Source: an uncultured Clostridia bacterium
GTDB taxonomy: Bacteria; Bacillota; Clostridia; Oscillospirales; Oscillospiraceae
Assembly (NCBI GenBank): GCA_946184165.1
Contig: CAMHEN010000005.1
Coordinates: 1-49,282 of the forward strand
Direction: 5' to 3'
Length of the DNA: 49,282 nucleotides
This document shows, piece after piece, positions 39,816-46,936 of the stretch (the first letter of the stretch is position 1; each line of letters opens with the position of its first letter). The position numbers were made by a program, and so were the translations under genes. The notes beneath the pieces are model-generated. The model searched no databases, was not told the origin of the DNA, and saw only the letters and a program-made list of their open reading frames with translations.

Positions 39816-40142
39816 ATGGCAGATCATGTGAGCAGCTTTTTTGAACGCTATGACGCCGACAGCGCCCTGAGAAAGCGGGTGGAGGACGCCGTCGCCTGTT
39901 ACCCCGGGAGTCTTGAGATCCGCGAATCGCTGGTGGAGGCGGTGCTGCTGCCCGTCGCGGCGGAGCTCGGCCTGCCCTTTACGGTGGAGGAGCTGCGCGC
40001 CTATGAGACGCGAAAGAAGCTCAGCCGCGTCAAACCCGATACGCCCATCGAAGAGGGCGAGGAGGATGAGGACGCGGATTTTGAGGGCTACTGGCTGCTC
40101 GACCGCGGATGGGAGAACGACGCCTCCGTATTCAAACGCTGA
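39816..40142 (+). CDS. small Nif11-like domain protein, acidic C-terminus
   Basis: Small protein of 108 residues. The N-terminal part (HVSSFFERYDADSALRKRVE, then LLPVAAELGLPFTVEELRAY) follows the helix pattern of Nif11-type domains, which occur in leader peptides of some ribosomal natural products and in other small proteins. The region between the two helices has an insertion of about 20 residues. The C-terminus is acidic (EEGEEDEDADFEGYW) and has no Cys or Ser/Thr-rich core, so a modified-peptide role is unlikely. A GTG at 39807 is an alternative start; neither has a strong binding site. No lanthipeptide or other tailoring enzyme is nearby. The function is unknown. Confidence 0.7.
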   Translation: MADHVSSFFERYDADSALRKRVEDAVACYPGSLEIRESLVEAVLLPVAAELGLPFTVEELRAYETRKKLSRVKPDTPIEEGEEDEDADFEGYWLLDRGWENDASVFKR

Positions 40143-40155
40143 GCGCCGCCCGGTC

Positions 40156-40887
40156 TCATCCCCAGAAGCCGAAGCGGTAGTCCCGGATATAGCTGTCGTT
40201 TGCCGAAACGTGCCTGACCAGGCGGTAGGCCGTGATGAACATCACGACGACGAAGGCGAAAAAGGCCAGGGTCATGAAGCCGCCCCCGCTGCTCGCGGTA
40301 AAGTCATAGAAGCCGTGCAGGAGCGCCGGGATCAAAAGCGCGCGCGTGCGCATCCGTTTGGATCCGGGCAGATCCCCCGCAGCCTCGCGCCGCTTGGCCA
40401 TGCCGTACCAGGTGCCCATAAAGACGCCGAAACAGGCGTGGCCCGGGATGGCCGTCACCGCGCGGATGAGGGCCGTGGACATGCCGTAGGCTGCGACATA
40501 GCCGATATTCTCCCAGAGGGCAAAGCCCAGGGACACAAACACGCCGTACACCACGCCGTCAAACTGGCAGTTGAATTCCGGATTCCGCCAGGTGCGCTTT
40601 TTGAGCAGGACGTATTTTGCGCCCTCCTCCGAAAAGGCGACCACGATGAAATACAGCAGGAAATCATAGAGCCTGGTCTCTTCCGCGAACACCGCGTTCA
40701 AAACCGCGATGCCGATCCGCTCCCCCAGGGAGGCGACAATGGTAGACAGGATACCAAAGAGGACCAGCGAGAGGAGCAGTCCCCTGCTCTCCTTCTCCAG
40801 ACGGTCCGCCCGCTCGACCCGGACCAGCAGAATAATGGCCGGGATGACCGCCGCCGCGATCAGGACGGGGTTTAGTGTGATATACAT
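40156..40887 (-). CDS. PrsW family intramembrane metalloprotease
   Basis: Membrane protease of 243 residues with about seven hydrophobic segments. The conserved PrsW motifs are SEEGAKY (EExxK, about residues 86-92), FALWENIGY, PGHACFGVFMG and ALLHGFYDF, which together supply the metal-binding residues. In Bacillus subtilis PrsW makes the first cut in an anti-sigma factor; here no anti-sigma gene is adjacent, so the target is unknown. The ATG at 40887 follows GGGGGAAGAG. It is convergent with the Nif11-like gene (13 nt between stops) and has its own promoter. Confidence 0.92.
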   Translation of the reverse strand: MYITLNPVLIAAAVIPAIILLVRVERADRLEKESRGLLLSLVLFGILSTIVASLGERIGIAVLNAVFAEETRLYDFLLYFIVVAFSEEGAKYVLLKKRTWRNPEFNCQFDGVVYGVFVSLGFALWENIGYVAAYGMSTALIRAVTAIPGHACFGVFMGTWYGMAKRREAAGDLPGSKRMRTRALLIPALLHGFYDFTASSGGGFMTLAFFAFVVVMFITAYRLVRHVSANDSYIRDYRFGFWG

Positions 40888-40918
40888 TTTCTCTTCCCCC
40901 TGTGTTTATCTTGGGAAC

Positions 40919-40947
40919 AGGATAGCATTTTATGCGCCGTAAATCAA
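40919..40947 (-). promoter_or_regulatory. promoter of the prsW-like gene
   Basis: On the minus strand TTGATT (40947-40942) is 17 nt from TATCCT (40924-40919), with TG in the extended -10 position. The leader is about 25 nt. Confidence 0.6.
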
Positions 40948-41050
40948 GAAGGCCGCAAAACAAACAGGAAACACTCGGCGAAAAAGAGCCGATTGCGAAA
41001 CCGTAATCTCACAATCGACCGGGCGAAAAAAGATAAAGGAGGACATCGTT

Positions 41051-41596
41051 ATGGCAAACACCGTCGGACCGCTGCTCAAAGAGGCGCGCAGCAAGGCAAA
41101 GCTCAGCCAGGAGGCGCTCGCCTCCCAGATCGAAGGGCTCAGCGCCGCGGATCTCAGCAAGGCCGAGCGCGGAGAAAAGGAGCTCTCCCAGTCCGTGCTG
41201 CGGCAAATCGCGAAGATCACCGGGGTTACGCAGAGCTCTCTCGTGAACGCCGCAAAGGAGAGCACCTACGGCAGCACCCCCGCGGCAAAAAAGACAAGCG
41301 CTGCGTCGACCAAAAAGACAGACGCCTCTTCCTCTTCCGCGAAGAAAACAGGCAGCGCTTCCAGCACGAAGAAGACAAGCTCATCCTCGAGCGCGAAGAA
41401 AACGAGTTCTTCCACGGCCAAAAAGGCGGAGCTTGAGCTGACGGCCGCCGAAAAGAAGCTCGTGGAGCTCTACCGCGCGGCAGACTCCGAGACGAAGAAA
41501 AGGGCCGTCGCCGTCCTCAAGGGCGAAGAGACCGACGCCGGGGACATCCTCACCACCCTCCTCGGCAGCGCGATGGACATGTTCGGGAAGAAATAA
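41051..41596 (+). CDS. XRE-family HTH protein with histone-H1-like Ser/Lys linker
   Basis: Protein of 181 residues in three parts: an N-terminal Cro/C1-type helix-turn-helix (LLKEARSKAKLSQEALASQI and GLSAADLSKAERGEKELSQS, residues 8-66), a low-complexity basic linker (about 75-128) made of Ala, Lys, Ser and Thr with repeated AKKTSS and TKKT units, and a helical C-terminal region (ELTAAEKKLVELYRAADSET to the end). AAAGGAGG precedes the ATG. The linker looks like bacterial histone-H1-type tails and should bind nucleic acid without sequence preference. A dyad (CGATTG-N16-CAATCG, about 40991-41018) lies upstream and might be its own operator. No partner gene is close by. Confidence 0.88.
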   Translation: MANTVGPLLKEARSKAKLSQEALASQIEGLSAADLSKAERGEKELSQSVLRQIAKITGVTQSSLVNAAKESTYGSTPAAKKTSAASTKKTDASSSSAKKTGSASSTKKTSSSSSAKKTSSSTAKKAELELTAAEKKLVELYRAADSETKKRAVAVLKGEETDAGDILTTLLGSAMDMFGKK

Positions 41597-41622
41597 GCGC
41601 CAGTATCCGCTAATATATTGAA

Positions 41623-41648
41623 GACCGCCGGGGCGTCGCCCGGCGGTC
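41623..41648. repeat. GC-rich hairpin repeat, copy 1
   Basis: GACCGCCGGG-N6-CCCGGCGGTC, a 10-bp stem, 26 nt after the XRE stop. The same 26 bases recur at 41829-41854, and the 18-base core GCCGGGGCGTCGCCCGGC recurs at 46913-46930. No T-run follows this copy. Confidence 0.8.
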
Positions 41649-41654
41649 CCAATG

Positions 41655-41822
41655 TGTAGACAAACCTCCACTCTCGTCATTCCGAGCCAGTGTCGCAACA
41701 CTGGCGTGGGAATCCGTTCCTCGGTAGAATGTCTGATTTGATGCGGCTTTCGGGGAATACGGATTGCCACACCAGTGACGTCGGTCACTGGTTCGCAATG
41801 ACATAAACGGACTTTGTCTACA
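41655..41822. repeat. 168-bp palindromic (MITE-like) element
   Basis: Terminal inverted repeats TGTAGACAAA (41655-41664) and TTTGTCTACA (41813-41822) are perfect. The arms continue as imperfect inverted repeats: GTCATTCCGAGCCAGTG on the left corresponds to GTCATTGCGAACCAGTG read from the right, and each arm has its own hairpin (CCAGTG-N6-CACTGG and CCAGTGAC-GTCG-GTCACTGG). There is no ORF. It is flanked by direct copies of the 26-base GC-rich hairpin. This is the layout of a non-autonomous mobile palindrome, resembling intergenic repeats known in gut Clostridia. Confidence 0.75.
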
Positions 41823-41828
41823 GTCTGA

Positions 41829-41860
41829 GACCGCCGGGGCGTCGCCCGGCGGTCCTTTTT
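41829..41860 (+). terminator. GC-rich hairpin copy 2 with T-run (terminator for the XRE gene)
   Basis: The same 26-base hairpin as at 41623-41648 is followed by TTTTT (41856-41860), a good intrinsic terminator on the plus strand. Transcription from the XRE gene would have passed through the palindromic element before ending here. Confidence 0.75.
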
Positions 41861-41899
41861 ATTAGATCATCACAAAACTGTATGGAACGAAGGTGCACA

Positions 41900-42151
41900 C
41901 AGCGCCTGAGGGACAGGCTCCCCTGAAAGGAGATTGTGTGCCGCCGCTGCCTGTGGCAGAGAAAGGCGGTACGGAATCTCCGCAGCCGCGCCTTTGGCGG
42001 GCCGTCGCGAAGCAGGCCCGGGAAAGGCATTGCGGCAAGGCGAAAAAGGCTGGCGCGGCGATTTATCGCCGTGACTGAGGGGTCAACCCCTCCGTCATCC
42101 GCCTTGCGTGAGACGGCGGATGCCACCTCCCCTTTCAGGGGAGGCTTTTTT
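41900..42151. repeat. intergenic repeat of nested hairpins, ending in a terminator
   Basis: Left AGGCTCCCCTGAAAGGAGA (about 41914-41932) and right CTCCCCTTTCAGGGGAGGC (42127-42145) are inverted relatives. Between them are GGCGAT-TT-ATCGCC, GAGGGGT-CA-ACCCCTC and CATCCGCC-N11-GGCGGATG hairpins. The right end CCTCCCC-N5-GGGGAGG with TTTTTT (42126-42151) is a plus-strand terminator. Read from the minus strand, AGGGGAGGTGGC..GACGGAGGGGTT is a pattern common in Firmicutes intergenic repeats. There is no credible ORF; the short in-frame stretches at 41893-42241 have no binding site. Confidence 0.6.
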
Positions 42152-42198
42152 ACTCCAGCGGAGCATGTCCTTTGCCAGCCGCCGAAGCCGGGCCGCTC

Positions 42199-45100
42199 TC
42201 ACGCGATCGGAAGGAAGCCGAAGCCGTTTCTTTCGGCGTAAGACTCCGCGGTGCTGCCGGGGACGCCGAGGATGATGAGGCCGTCCACCCTGTCAAAGGC
42301 GTCGGCGGCAATCTTAGCTGCGGCTGCCGGGATGGAAATATACCTGAGATGCGGGCAGTTCGCAAACGCGCGGGAGCCGATCGTCGCGGTCATGTCCGAG
42401 AGCTTCACAAAGGTGAACGCGCCGCCCGCGAAGGCTTCCCCGTCGATTTCCGTCAATGCCGCGGGGAGAATGAAGTCGGGCTGTCCCCAGATGGCGAAGA
42501 GCGTCACATTTTTCTCGGGCATATAATACCCGGTCTCACCGTAATCCGCGCCCGTGCTATTAGCCCAGCCGAGGAAGGTATAGCCCTCGCGTGTCGGCGT
42601 CGGGAGCGAAGCCGGGGCGTCTTCCGTGTCGGCCTCCCACTGGGCATAGAGCGTCACGCTCTCTTCCGCCGTGTAGCTGCCGCCGGGGGCATAGGCCGTG
42701 CCGCTGCCGTCAGCCTTCGTGTTCCAGCCGCTGAAGCTGTAGTCTGTGTAGCGTGTCGCATTCACGCGGCTGGGCGTAACGCTGCCGCCGTTCGCGTTCA
42801 GGATGATGCGGAAGTTTTCCAGTTTCTCCTCACGCTCGGGCTCCGTGTCGGAGAGGGCAAGGTCCCTCCCGGCATATTTTGTCTGACTGTCCGGCGCGCC
42901 TGTGCCGCCGTTTGCGTCGTAGGTGACGGTATATGTGATCTCCTTAAACGTAGCCGTCACGGTCACGTCGCCCGCGGGCATGGTGAAAGCGTTATCCGTC
43001 ACGAGGATCTCCGTCTCGCCCTGCTTGACCGTCAGGGTATCCAGGAGATATCCGGCGTCGGGCGTGACCGTCAAGGTGACAGTTTTGGTGTCGAAGCAAA
43101 CGCTGGATTCTTCTCCGTCAACAACAGCCGTAACAATTCCATTTGCGGTCTCGGGTATCGTGATGGTATGGCGGAAGCGCACAACATTTGTAAGCGCTTC
43201 ATTGTTCGCTGCAATCGTGATGTCCGCCCACTGTGCCTCCGTTCCGGGATAAAACGCATCCTCCAGCCCGCTGCAGCCGTAGAAGGCACTGTAATCAATA
43301 CTGGTCACGCTCGAAGGGATCGTCACGCTCGTCAGCCAGCTGCAGTAGGCGAAGGTAGCGTTGCCTATGCTCGTCACGCCCTCAGGGATCGTCACGCTCG
43401 TCAACCCGGTGCAGAACTCGAAGGCATAGTCGCCGATGCTCGTCACGCCCTCAGGGATCGTCACGCTCGTCAGGCCGCGGCATTCGGAGAAGGCATAGTC
43501 GCCGATGCTCGTCACGCCATTCCCGATCGTCACGCTCGTCAGTCCGCTGCAGTTCTGGAAGGCATAGCTGCCGATGCTCGTCACGCTCGCCGGGATCGTC
43601 ACGCTCGTCAGTCCGCTGCAGTTATAAAAGGCACGTTCGCCGATGCCGGTGACGCCGGGCTGGATAACGACAGATTGAATATCCTCTTTGTTTCCGCGCC
43701 ATGCGTCAGTGGAATTATAGGTAAAACCGTTCATATCTCCCTCACCGGAGATTGTGAGTGTTCCCGTCTCGTCCAGCACCCATGTCAGGTCTCCCCAGGT
43801 GCCGGAGGCAAGGGTCTCCACAAATGTCGCGGTCACGGTCACATTGCCCGCGGGCATGGTGAAAGCGTTATCCGTCACGGGGATCTCCGTCTCGCCCTGC
43901 TTGACCGTCAGGGTATCCAGGAGATATCCGGCGTCGGGCGTGATCGTCAGCATGACAGTGTCGCCCTCCGGCGCTCCTATCTTTTCCGTGGAGACGGTAC
44001 CATTGGCACTCTCGGGTATCGTGATAGCATAGTGGCGGAAGCGCACAACATTTGTAAGCGCATTATTGTACCCTCTAATTGTGATGTCCGCCCACTGTGC
44101 CTCCGTTCCGGGATAAAAAGCATCCTCCAGACTGTTGCAGCCATAGAAGGCATAGATGCCGATGCCGGTCACGCCCTCAGGGATCGTCACGCTTGTCAGA
44201 CGGGTGCATAAATAGAAGGCACCGTTGCTGATGCTCGTCACGCTGTCCGGGATCGTCACGCTCGTCAGTCCGCTGCAGCCATCGAAGGCAGAGCTGCTGA
44301 TGCTGGTCACGCCATTCCCGATCGTCACGCTCGTCAGTCCGCTGCAGCCGGAGAAGGCCTCCTCGCCGATGTAGGTCACGCTCGAAGGGATCGTCACGCT
44401 CGTGAGTCCGCTGCAGCCGGAGAAGGCATCCATGCCGATGCCGGTCACGCTCGAAGGGATCGTCACGCTCGTCAGTCCGCTGCAGCCGGAGAAGGTGAAC
44501 ATGCCGATGCTCGTCACACCCTCCGGGATCGTCACGCTCGTAAGCCCGCTGCAGCCATTAAAGGCATAGTCGCCAATGCTGGTCACGCTGTCCGGGATCG
44601 TCACGCTCGTCAGGCTGCTGCAGCCAGAGAAGGCAGAGGTGCAGATGCTGGTGACACCCTCCGGGATCGTCAAGCTCGTCAATCCGCTGCAGCCAAAGAA
44701 CGCATTATTGCCGATGCTGGTCACGCTCCCCGGGATCGTCAAGCTCGTCAATCCGCTGCAGCGGTTGAAAGCACCGTTGCCGATGCTGGTCACGCTTGCC
44801 GGGATCGTCACGCTCGTCAGCCCTCTGCAGTTTTCGAAGGCCCAGCTGTAGATGCTGGTGACACCGTCAGGAATAACATATTCTCCCTGCAGCCCTTCCG
44901 GTGCACGAATTATCGTATTTCCAGAAAAAAGTACACCATACGCATCGCTGTAATATACTGTATTATTCTCATCGACCCAGATTCCATTTAAGCTGCTGCA
45001 GCCATCGAAGGCAGAGCTGCTGATGCTGGTCACGCCATTCCCGATCGTCACGCTCGTCAGTCCGCTGCAGCCGTAGAAGGCATCGTCGCCGATGCTCGTC

Positions 45101-46629
45101 ACGCTGTCCGGGATCGTCACGCTCGTCAGTCCGCTGCAGCCTTGGAAAGCATAGCTGCCGATACTCGTCACGCCCTCCGGAATTGTGACGCTCGTCAGTC
45201 CGTAACAGCTATTGAAGGCATAGTCGCTTATGCTCGTCACGCTTGAAGGGATCGTGAGATCTGTTATCTGACTATCATTGATATATAGATTATGTGCAAT
45301 AATTAACGGGTTTGATTTGTAATTGGAAAACTGAATCTGGCACCAGGCTTCCAAGCTGCTGATATTGACAGCGGTCAGTCCGCTGCGGTCGTAGAAGGCA
45401 TAGTCGCCGATTCTCGTCACGCTGCCAGGGATTGTCACGCTCGTCAGTCCGTAGCAGTAATAGAAGGCATAGTCGCCGATGCTCGTCACGCCGGGCTGGA
45501 TAACGACCGCTTGAATATTCTCTACGTTTTCGATCCATGGAGAAACTCGTTCATTTTCTATACCTTCATAATATAAATCATAATAATAATCATACATTGC
45601 TCCTGTGCCGGATATGGTGAGTGTTCCCGCGTCATCCAGTACCCAGGTCAGATTATAGCCGCAGGTGCCGGAGGCAAGGGTCTCCACAAATGTCGCGGTC
45701 ACGGTCACGTCGCCCGCGGGCATGGTGAAAGCGTTATCCGTCACGGGGATCTCCGTCTCGCCCTGCTTGACCGTCAGGGTATCCAGGAGATATCCGGCGT
45801 CGGGCGTGATCGTCAGCATGACAGTGTCGCCCTCCGGCGCTCCTATCTTTTCCGTGGAGACGGTACCATTGGCACTCTCGGGTATCGTGATAGCATAGTG
45901 GCGGAAGCGCACAACATTTGTAAGCGCTTCATTGTCCGCTCCAATTGCGATGTCCGCCCACTGTGCCTCCGTTCCGGGATAAAAAGCATCCTCCAGACTG
46001 CTGCAGTAATTGAAGGCATAGTCGCCGATGAAGGTCACGCTCGAAGGGATCGTCACGCTCGTCAGTCCGCTGCAGCCGTAGAAGGCACTGTAATCAATGC
46101 CGGTCACGCTGGCAGGGATCGTCACGCTCGTCAGTCCGTAGCAGTCACAGAAGGCATAGTCGCCGATGCTGGTCACACCCTCCGGGATCGTCACGCTCGT
46201 CAGTCCGCGGCAGTATTCGAAGGCACCGCCGCCGATGCTGGTCACGCTCGAAGGGATCGTCACGCTTGTAAGTCCGCTGCAGCCAGAGAACACATTATTG
46301 CCGATGCCGGTCACGCTCGAAGGGATCGTCACGCTCGTCAGACTGGTGCAACCGCGGAAGGCATATTCGCCGATGCCGGTCACGCCGGGCTGGATAACGA
46401 CAGATTGAATATCCTCTTTGTTTCCGCGCCATGCGTCAGTGGAATTATAGGTAAAACCGTTCATATCTCCCTCACCGGAGATTGTGAGTGTTCCCGTCTC
46501 GTCCAGCACCCATGTCAGGTCTCCCCAGGTGCCGGAGGCGACGGTTTCCGCATAGGCGGCCGAATGGATCCCCGCCAGCAGGACCAGGCAGAGCAGCAGG
46601 GCCGGGATCAAACGCTTCGCAGTTTTCAT
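42199..46629 (-). CDS. giant BspA-like leucine-rich-repeat surface protein
   Basis: Secreted protein of 1476 residues. The signal peptide covers about 1-27 (LLLCLVLLAGIHSAAYA). Three similar blocks follow (about 30-316, 317-940 and 941-1230), each with a GTWGDLTWVLDETGTLTISG start, BspA-type LRRs of about 23 residues (CSGLTSVTIPSSVTSIGDYA), a YPGTEAQWADI unit and, at the end, a PDAGYLLDTLTVKQGETEIP domain. About 1235-1380 holds Listeria-Bacteroides (Flg_new) repeats with GWNTKADGSGTAY and REGYTFLGW, and the last 90 residues are a LRR cap ending NGFGFLPIA. AAAGGAG precedes the ATG. No LPXTG or membrane anchor is seen. Adhesion is the usual inferred role. Confidence 0.93.
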   Translation of the reverse strand: MKTAKRLIPALLLCLVLLAGIHSAAYAETVASGTWGDLTWVLDETGTLTISGEGDMNGFTYNSTDAWRGNKEDIQSVVIQPGVTGIGEYAFRGCTSLTSVTIPSSVTGIGNNVFSGCSGLTSVTIPSSVTSIGGGAFEYCRGLTSVTIPEGVTSIGDYAFCDCYGLTSVTIPASVTGIDYSAFYGCSGLTSVTIPSSVTFIGDYAFNYCSSLEDAFYPGTEAQWADIAIGADNEALTNVVRFRHYAITIPESANGTVSTEKIGAPEGDTVMLTITPDAGYLLDTLTVKQGETEIPVTDNAFTMPAGDVTVTATFVETLASGTCGYNLTWVLDDAGTLTISGTGAMYDYYYDLYYEGIENERVSPWIENVENIQAVVIQPGVTSIGDYAFYYCYGLTSVTIPGSVTRIGDYAFYDRSGLTAVNISSLEAWCQIQFSNYKSNPLIIAHNLYINDSQITDLTIPSSVTSISDYAFNSCYGLTSVTIPEGVTSIGSYAFQGCSGLTSVTIPDSVTSIGDDAFYGCSGLTSVTIGNGVTSISSSAFDGCSSLNGIWVDENNTVYYSDAYGVLFSGNTIIRAPEGLQGEYVIPDGVTSIYSWAFENCRGLTSVTIPASVTSIGNGAFNRCSGLTSLTIPGSVTSIGNNAFFGCSGLTSLTIPEGVTSICTSAFSGCSSLTSVTIPDSVTSIGDYAFNGCSGLTSVTIPEGVTSIGMFTFSGCSGLTSVTIPSSVTGIGMDAFSGCSGLTSVTIPSSVTYIGEEAFSGCSGLTSVTIGNGVTSISSSAFDGCSGLTSVTIPDSVTSISNGAFYLCTRLTSVTIPEGVTGIGIYAFYGCNSLEDAFYPGTEAQWADITIRGYNNALTNVVRFRHYAITIPESANGTVSTEKIGAPEGDTVMLTITPDAGYLLDTLTVKQGETEIPVTDNAFTMPAGNVTVTATFVETLASGTWGDLTWVLDETGTLTISGEGDMNGFTYNSTDAWRGNKEDIQSVVIQPGVTGIGERAFYNCSGLTSVTIPASVTSIGSYAFQNCSGLTSVTIGNGVTSIGDYAFSECRGLTSVTIPEGVTSIGDYAFEFCTGLTSVTIPEGVTSIGNATFAYCSWLTSVTIPSSVTSIDYSAFYGCSGLEDAFYPGTEAQWADITIAANNEALTNVVRFRHTITIPETANGIVTAVVDGEESSVCFDTKTVTLTVTPDAGYLLDTLTVKQGETEILVTDNAFTMPAGDVTVTATFKEITYTVTYDANGGTGAPDSQTKYAGRDLALSDTEPEREEKLENFRIILNANGGSVTPSRVNATRYTDYSFSGWNTKADGSGTAYAPGGSYTAEESVTLYAQWEADTEDAPASLPTPTREGYTFLGWANSTGADYGETGYYMPEKNVTLFAIWGQPDFILPAALTEIDGEAFAGGAFTFVKLSDMTATIGSRAFANCPHLRYISIPAAAAKIAADAFDRVDGLIILGVPGSTAESYAERNGFGFLPIA
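43652..43809. repeat. 158-bp direct repeat within the BspA-like gene, copy 1
   Basis: This stretch is essentially identical to 46382-46539 (a difference at the codon just outside the left edge was seen). It codes for the block-start segment in the third and the first protein blocks. The low divergence beside strongly diverged LRRs indicates recent duplication or gene conversion. Confidence 0.8.
43797..44061. repeat. 265-bp direct repeat within the BspA-like gene, copy 1 (copy 2 at 45663-45927)
   Basis: The 265-base stretch matches 45663-45927 with only two or so differences noticed (ACATTGCCCG against ACGTCGCCCG). It codes for the beta-rich PDAGYLL domain and the start of the next block. A third, clearly more diverged, copy lies at about 42944-43195. 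The exact repeats give substrate for recombination that would remove or add a block. Confidence 0.8.
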
Positions 46630-46732
46630 GTTCTTCTCCTTTATCCGAAAAATCTCCTATACCAATTTGCTTAGTGGTCATGCGATACCGCGCGCGATAC
46701 AATGCAGAATATGATTTGCCATTATCAGGATT

Positions 46733-46761
46733 ATCATACCATAACTATCCAGCATCCGCAA
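46733..46761 (-). promoter_or_regulatory. promoter candidate for the BspA-like gene
   Basis: On the minus strand TTGCGG (46761-46756) is 17 nt from TATGAT (46738-46733), which has an extended TG. The leader is about 100 nt. The weak -35 and the iterons just upstream suggest activator control. Confidence 0.5.
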
Positions 46762-46769
46762 TCCCCAAT

Positions 46770-46832
46770 TTGATAATCTATGGGACATTTTTGATAATCT
46801 ATGGGACATTTTTGATAATCTATGGAACATTT
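46770..46832. repeat. three 21-bp iterons upstream of the BspA-like promoter
   Basis: The unit TTGATAATCTATGGGACATT plus one T is present at 46770-46790 and 46791-46811 (identical) and at 46812-46832 (one change, GGG to GGA). A 21-bp period places the copies on the same face of the helix. They begin 8 nt upstream of the -35 of the candidate promoter. Regulator binding by a dimer or row of proteins is the plain reading. Confidence 0.8.
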
Positions 46833-46912
46833 TTTATCGTAAATATGCTGAAGACGCCCCGGCGAAATCGCAGAAGTACCGCAAATTCGTCAGGGCGCTC
46901 TTCGTGTACGCT

Positions 46913-46930
46913 GCCGGGGCGTCGCCCGGC
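46913..46930. repeat. GC-rich hairpin repeat, copy 3
   Basis: GCCGGG-N6-CCCGGC, the 18-base core of the hairpins at 41623 and 41829. A TCTTTT stretch follows on the plus strand. It sits just after the SprT-like stop codon (minus strand), and no plus-strand gene needs it. Confidence 0.7.
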
Positions 46931-46936
46931 GGTCTT

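Noticed and set aside
39429-39830. Possible tRNA or other classic RNA gene in the hairpin cluster at 39583-39775
   Set aside because: The stems do not fit a cloverleaf, and no anticodon or T-loop consensus was found.
41893-42241. Short plus-strand open frames in the repeat region
   Set aside because: They lie within nested hairpins, lack ribosome binding sites and have no recognisable protein features.
42172-44211. 679-residue plus-strand open frame with RHARQ-type repeats
   Set aside because: It is the antisense reading of the LRR codons of the BspA-like gene; its repeats follow from theirs.
46770-46832. Possible CRISPR array from the 21-bp repeats
   Set aside because: The units abut each other without spacers and no cas gene is near, so they are tandem iterons.
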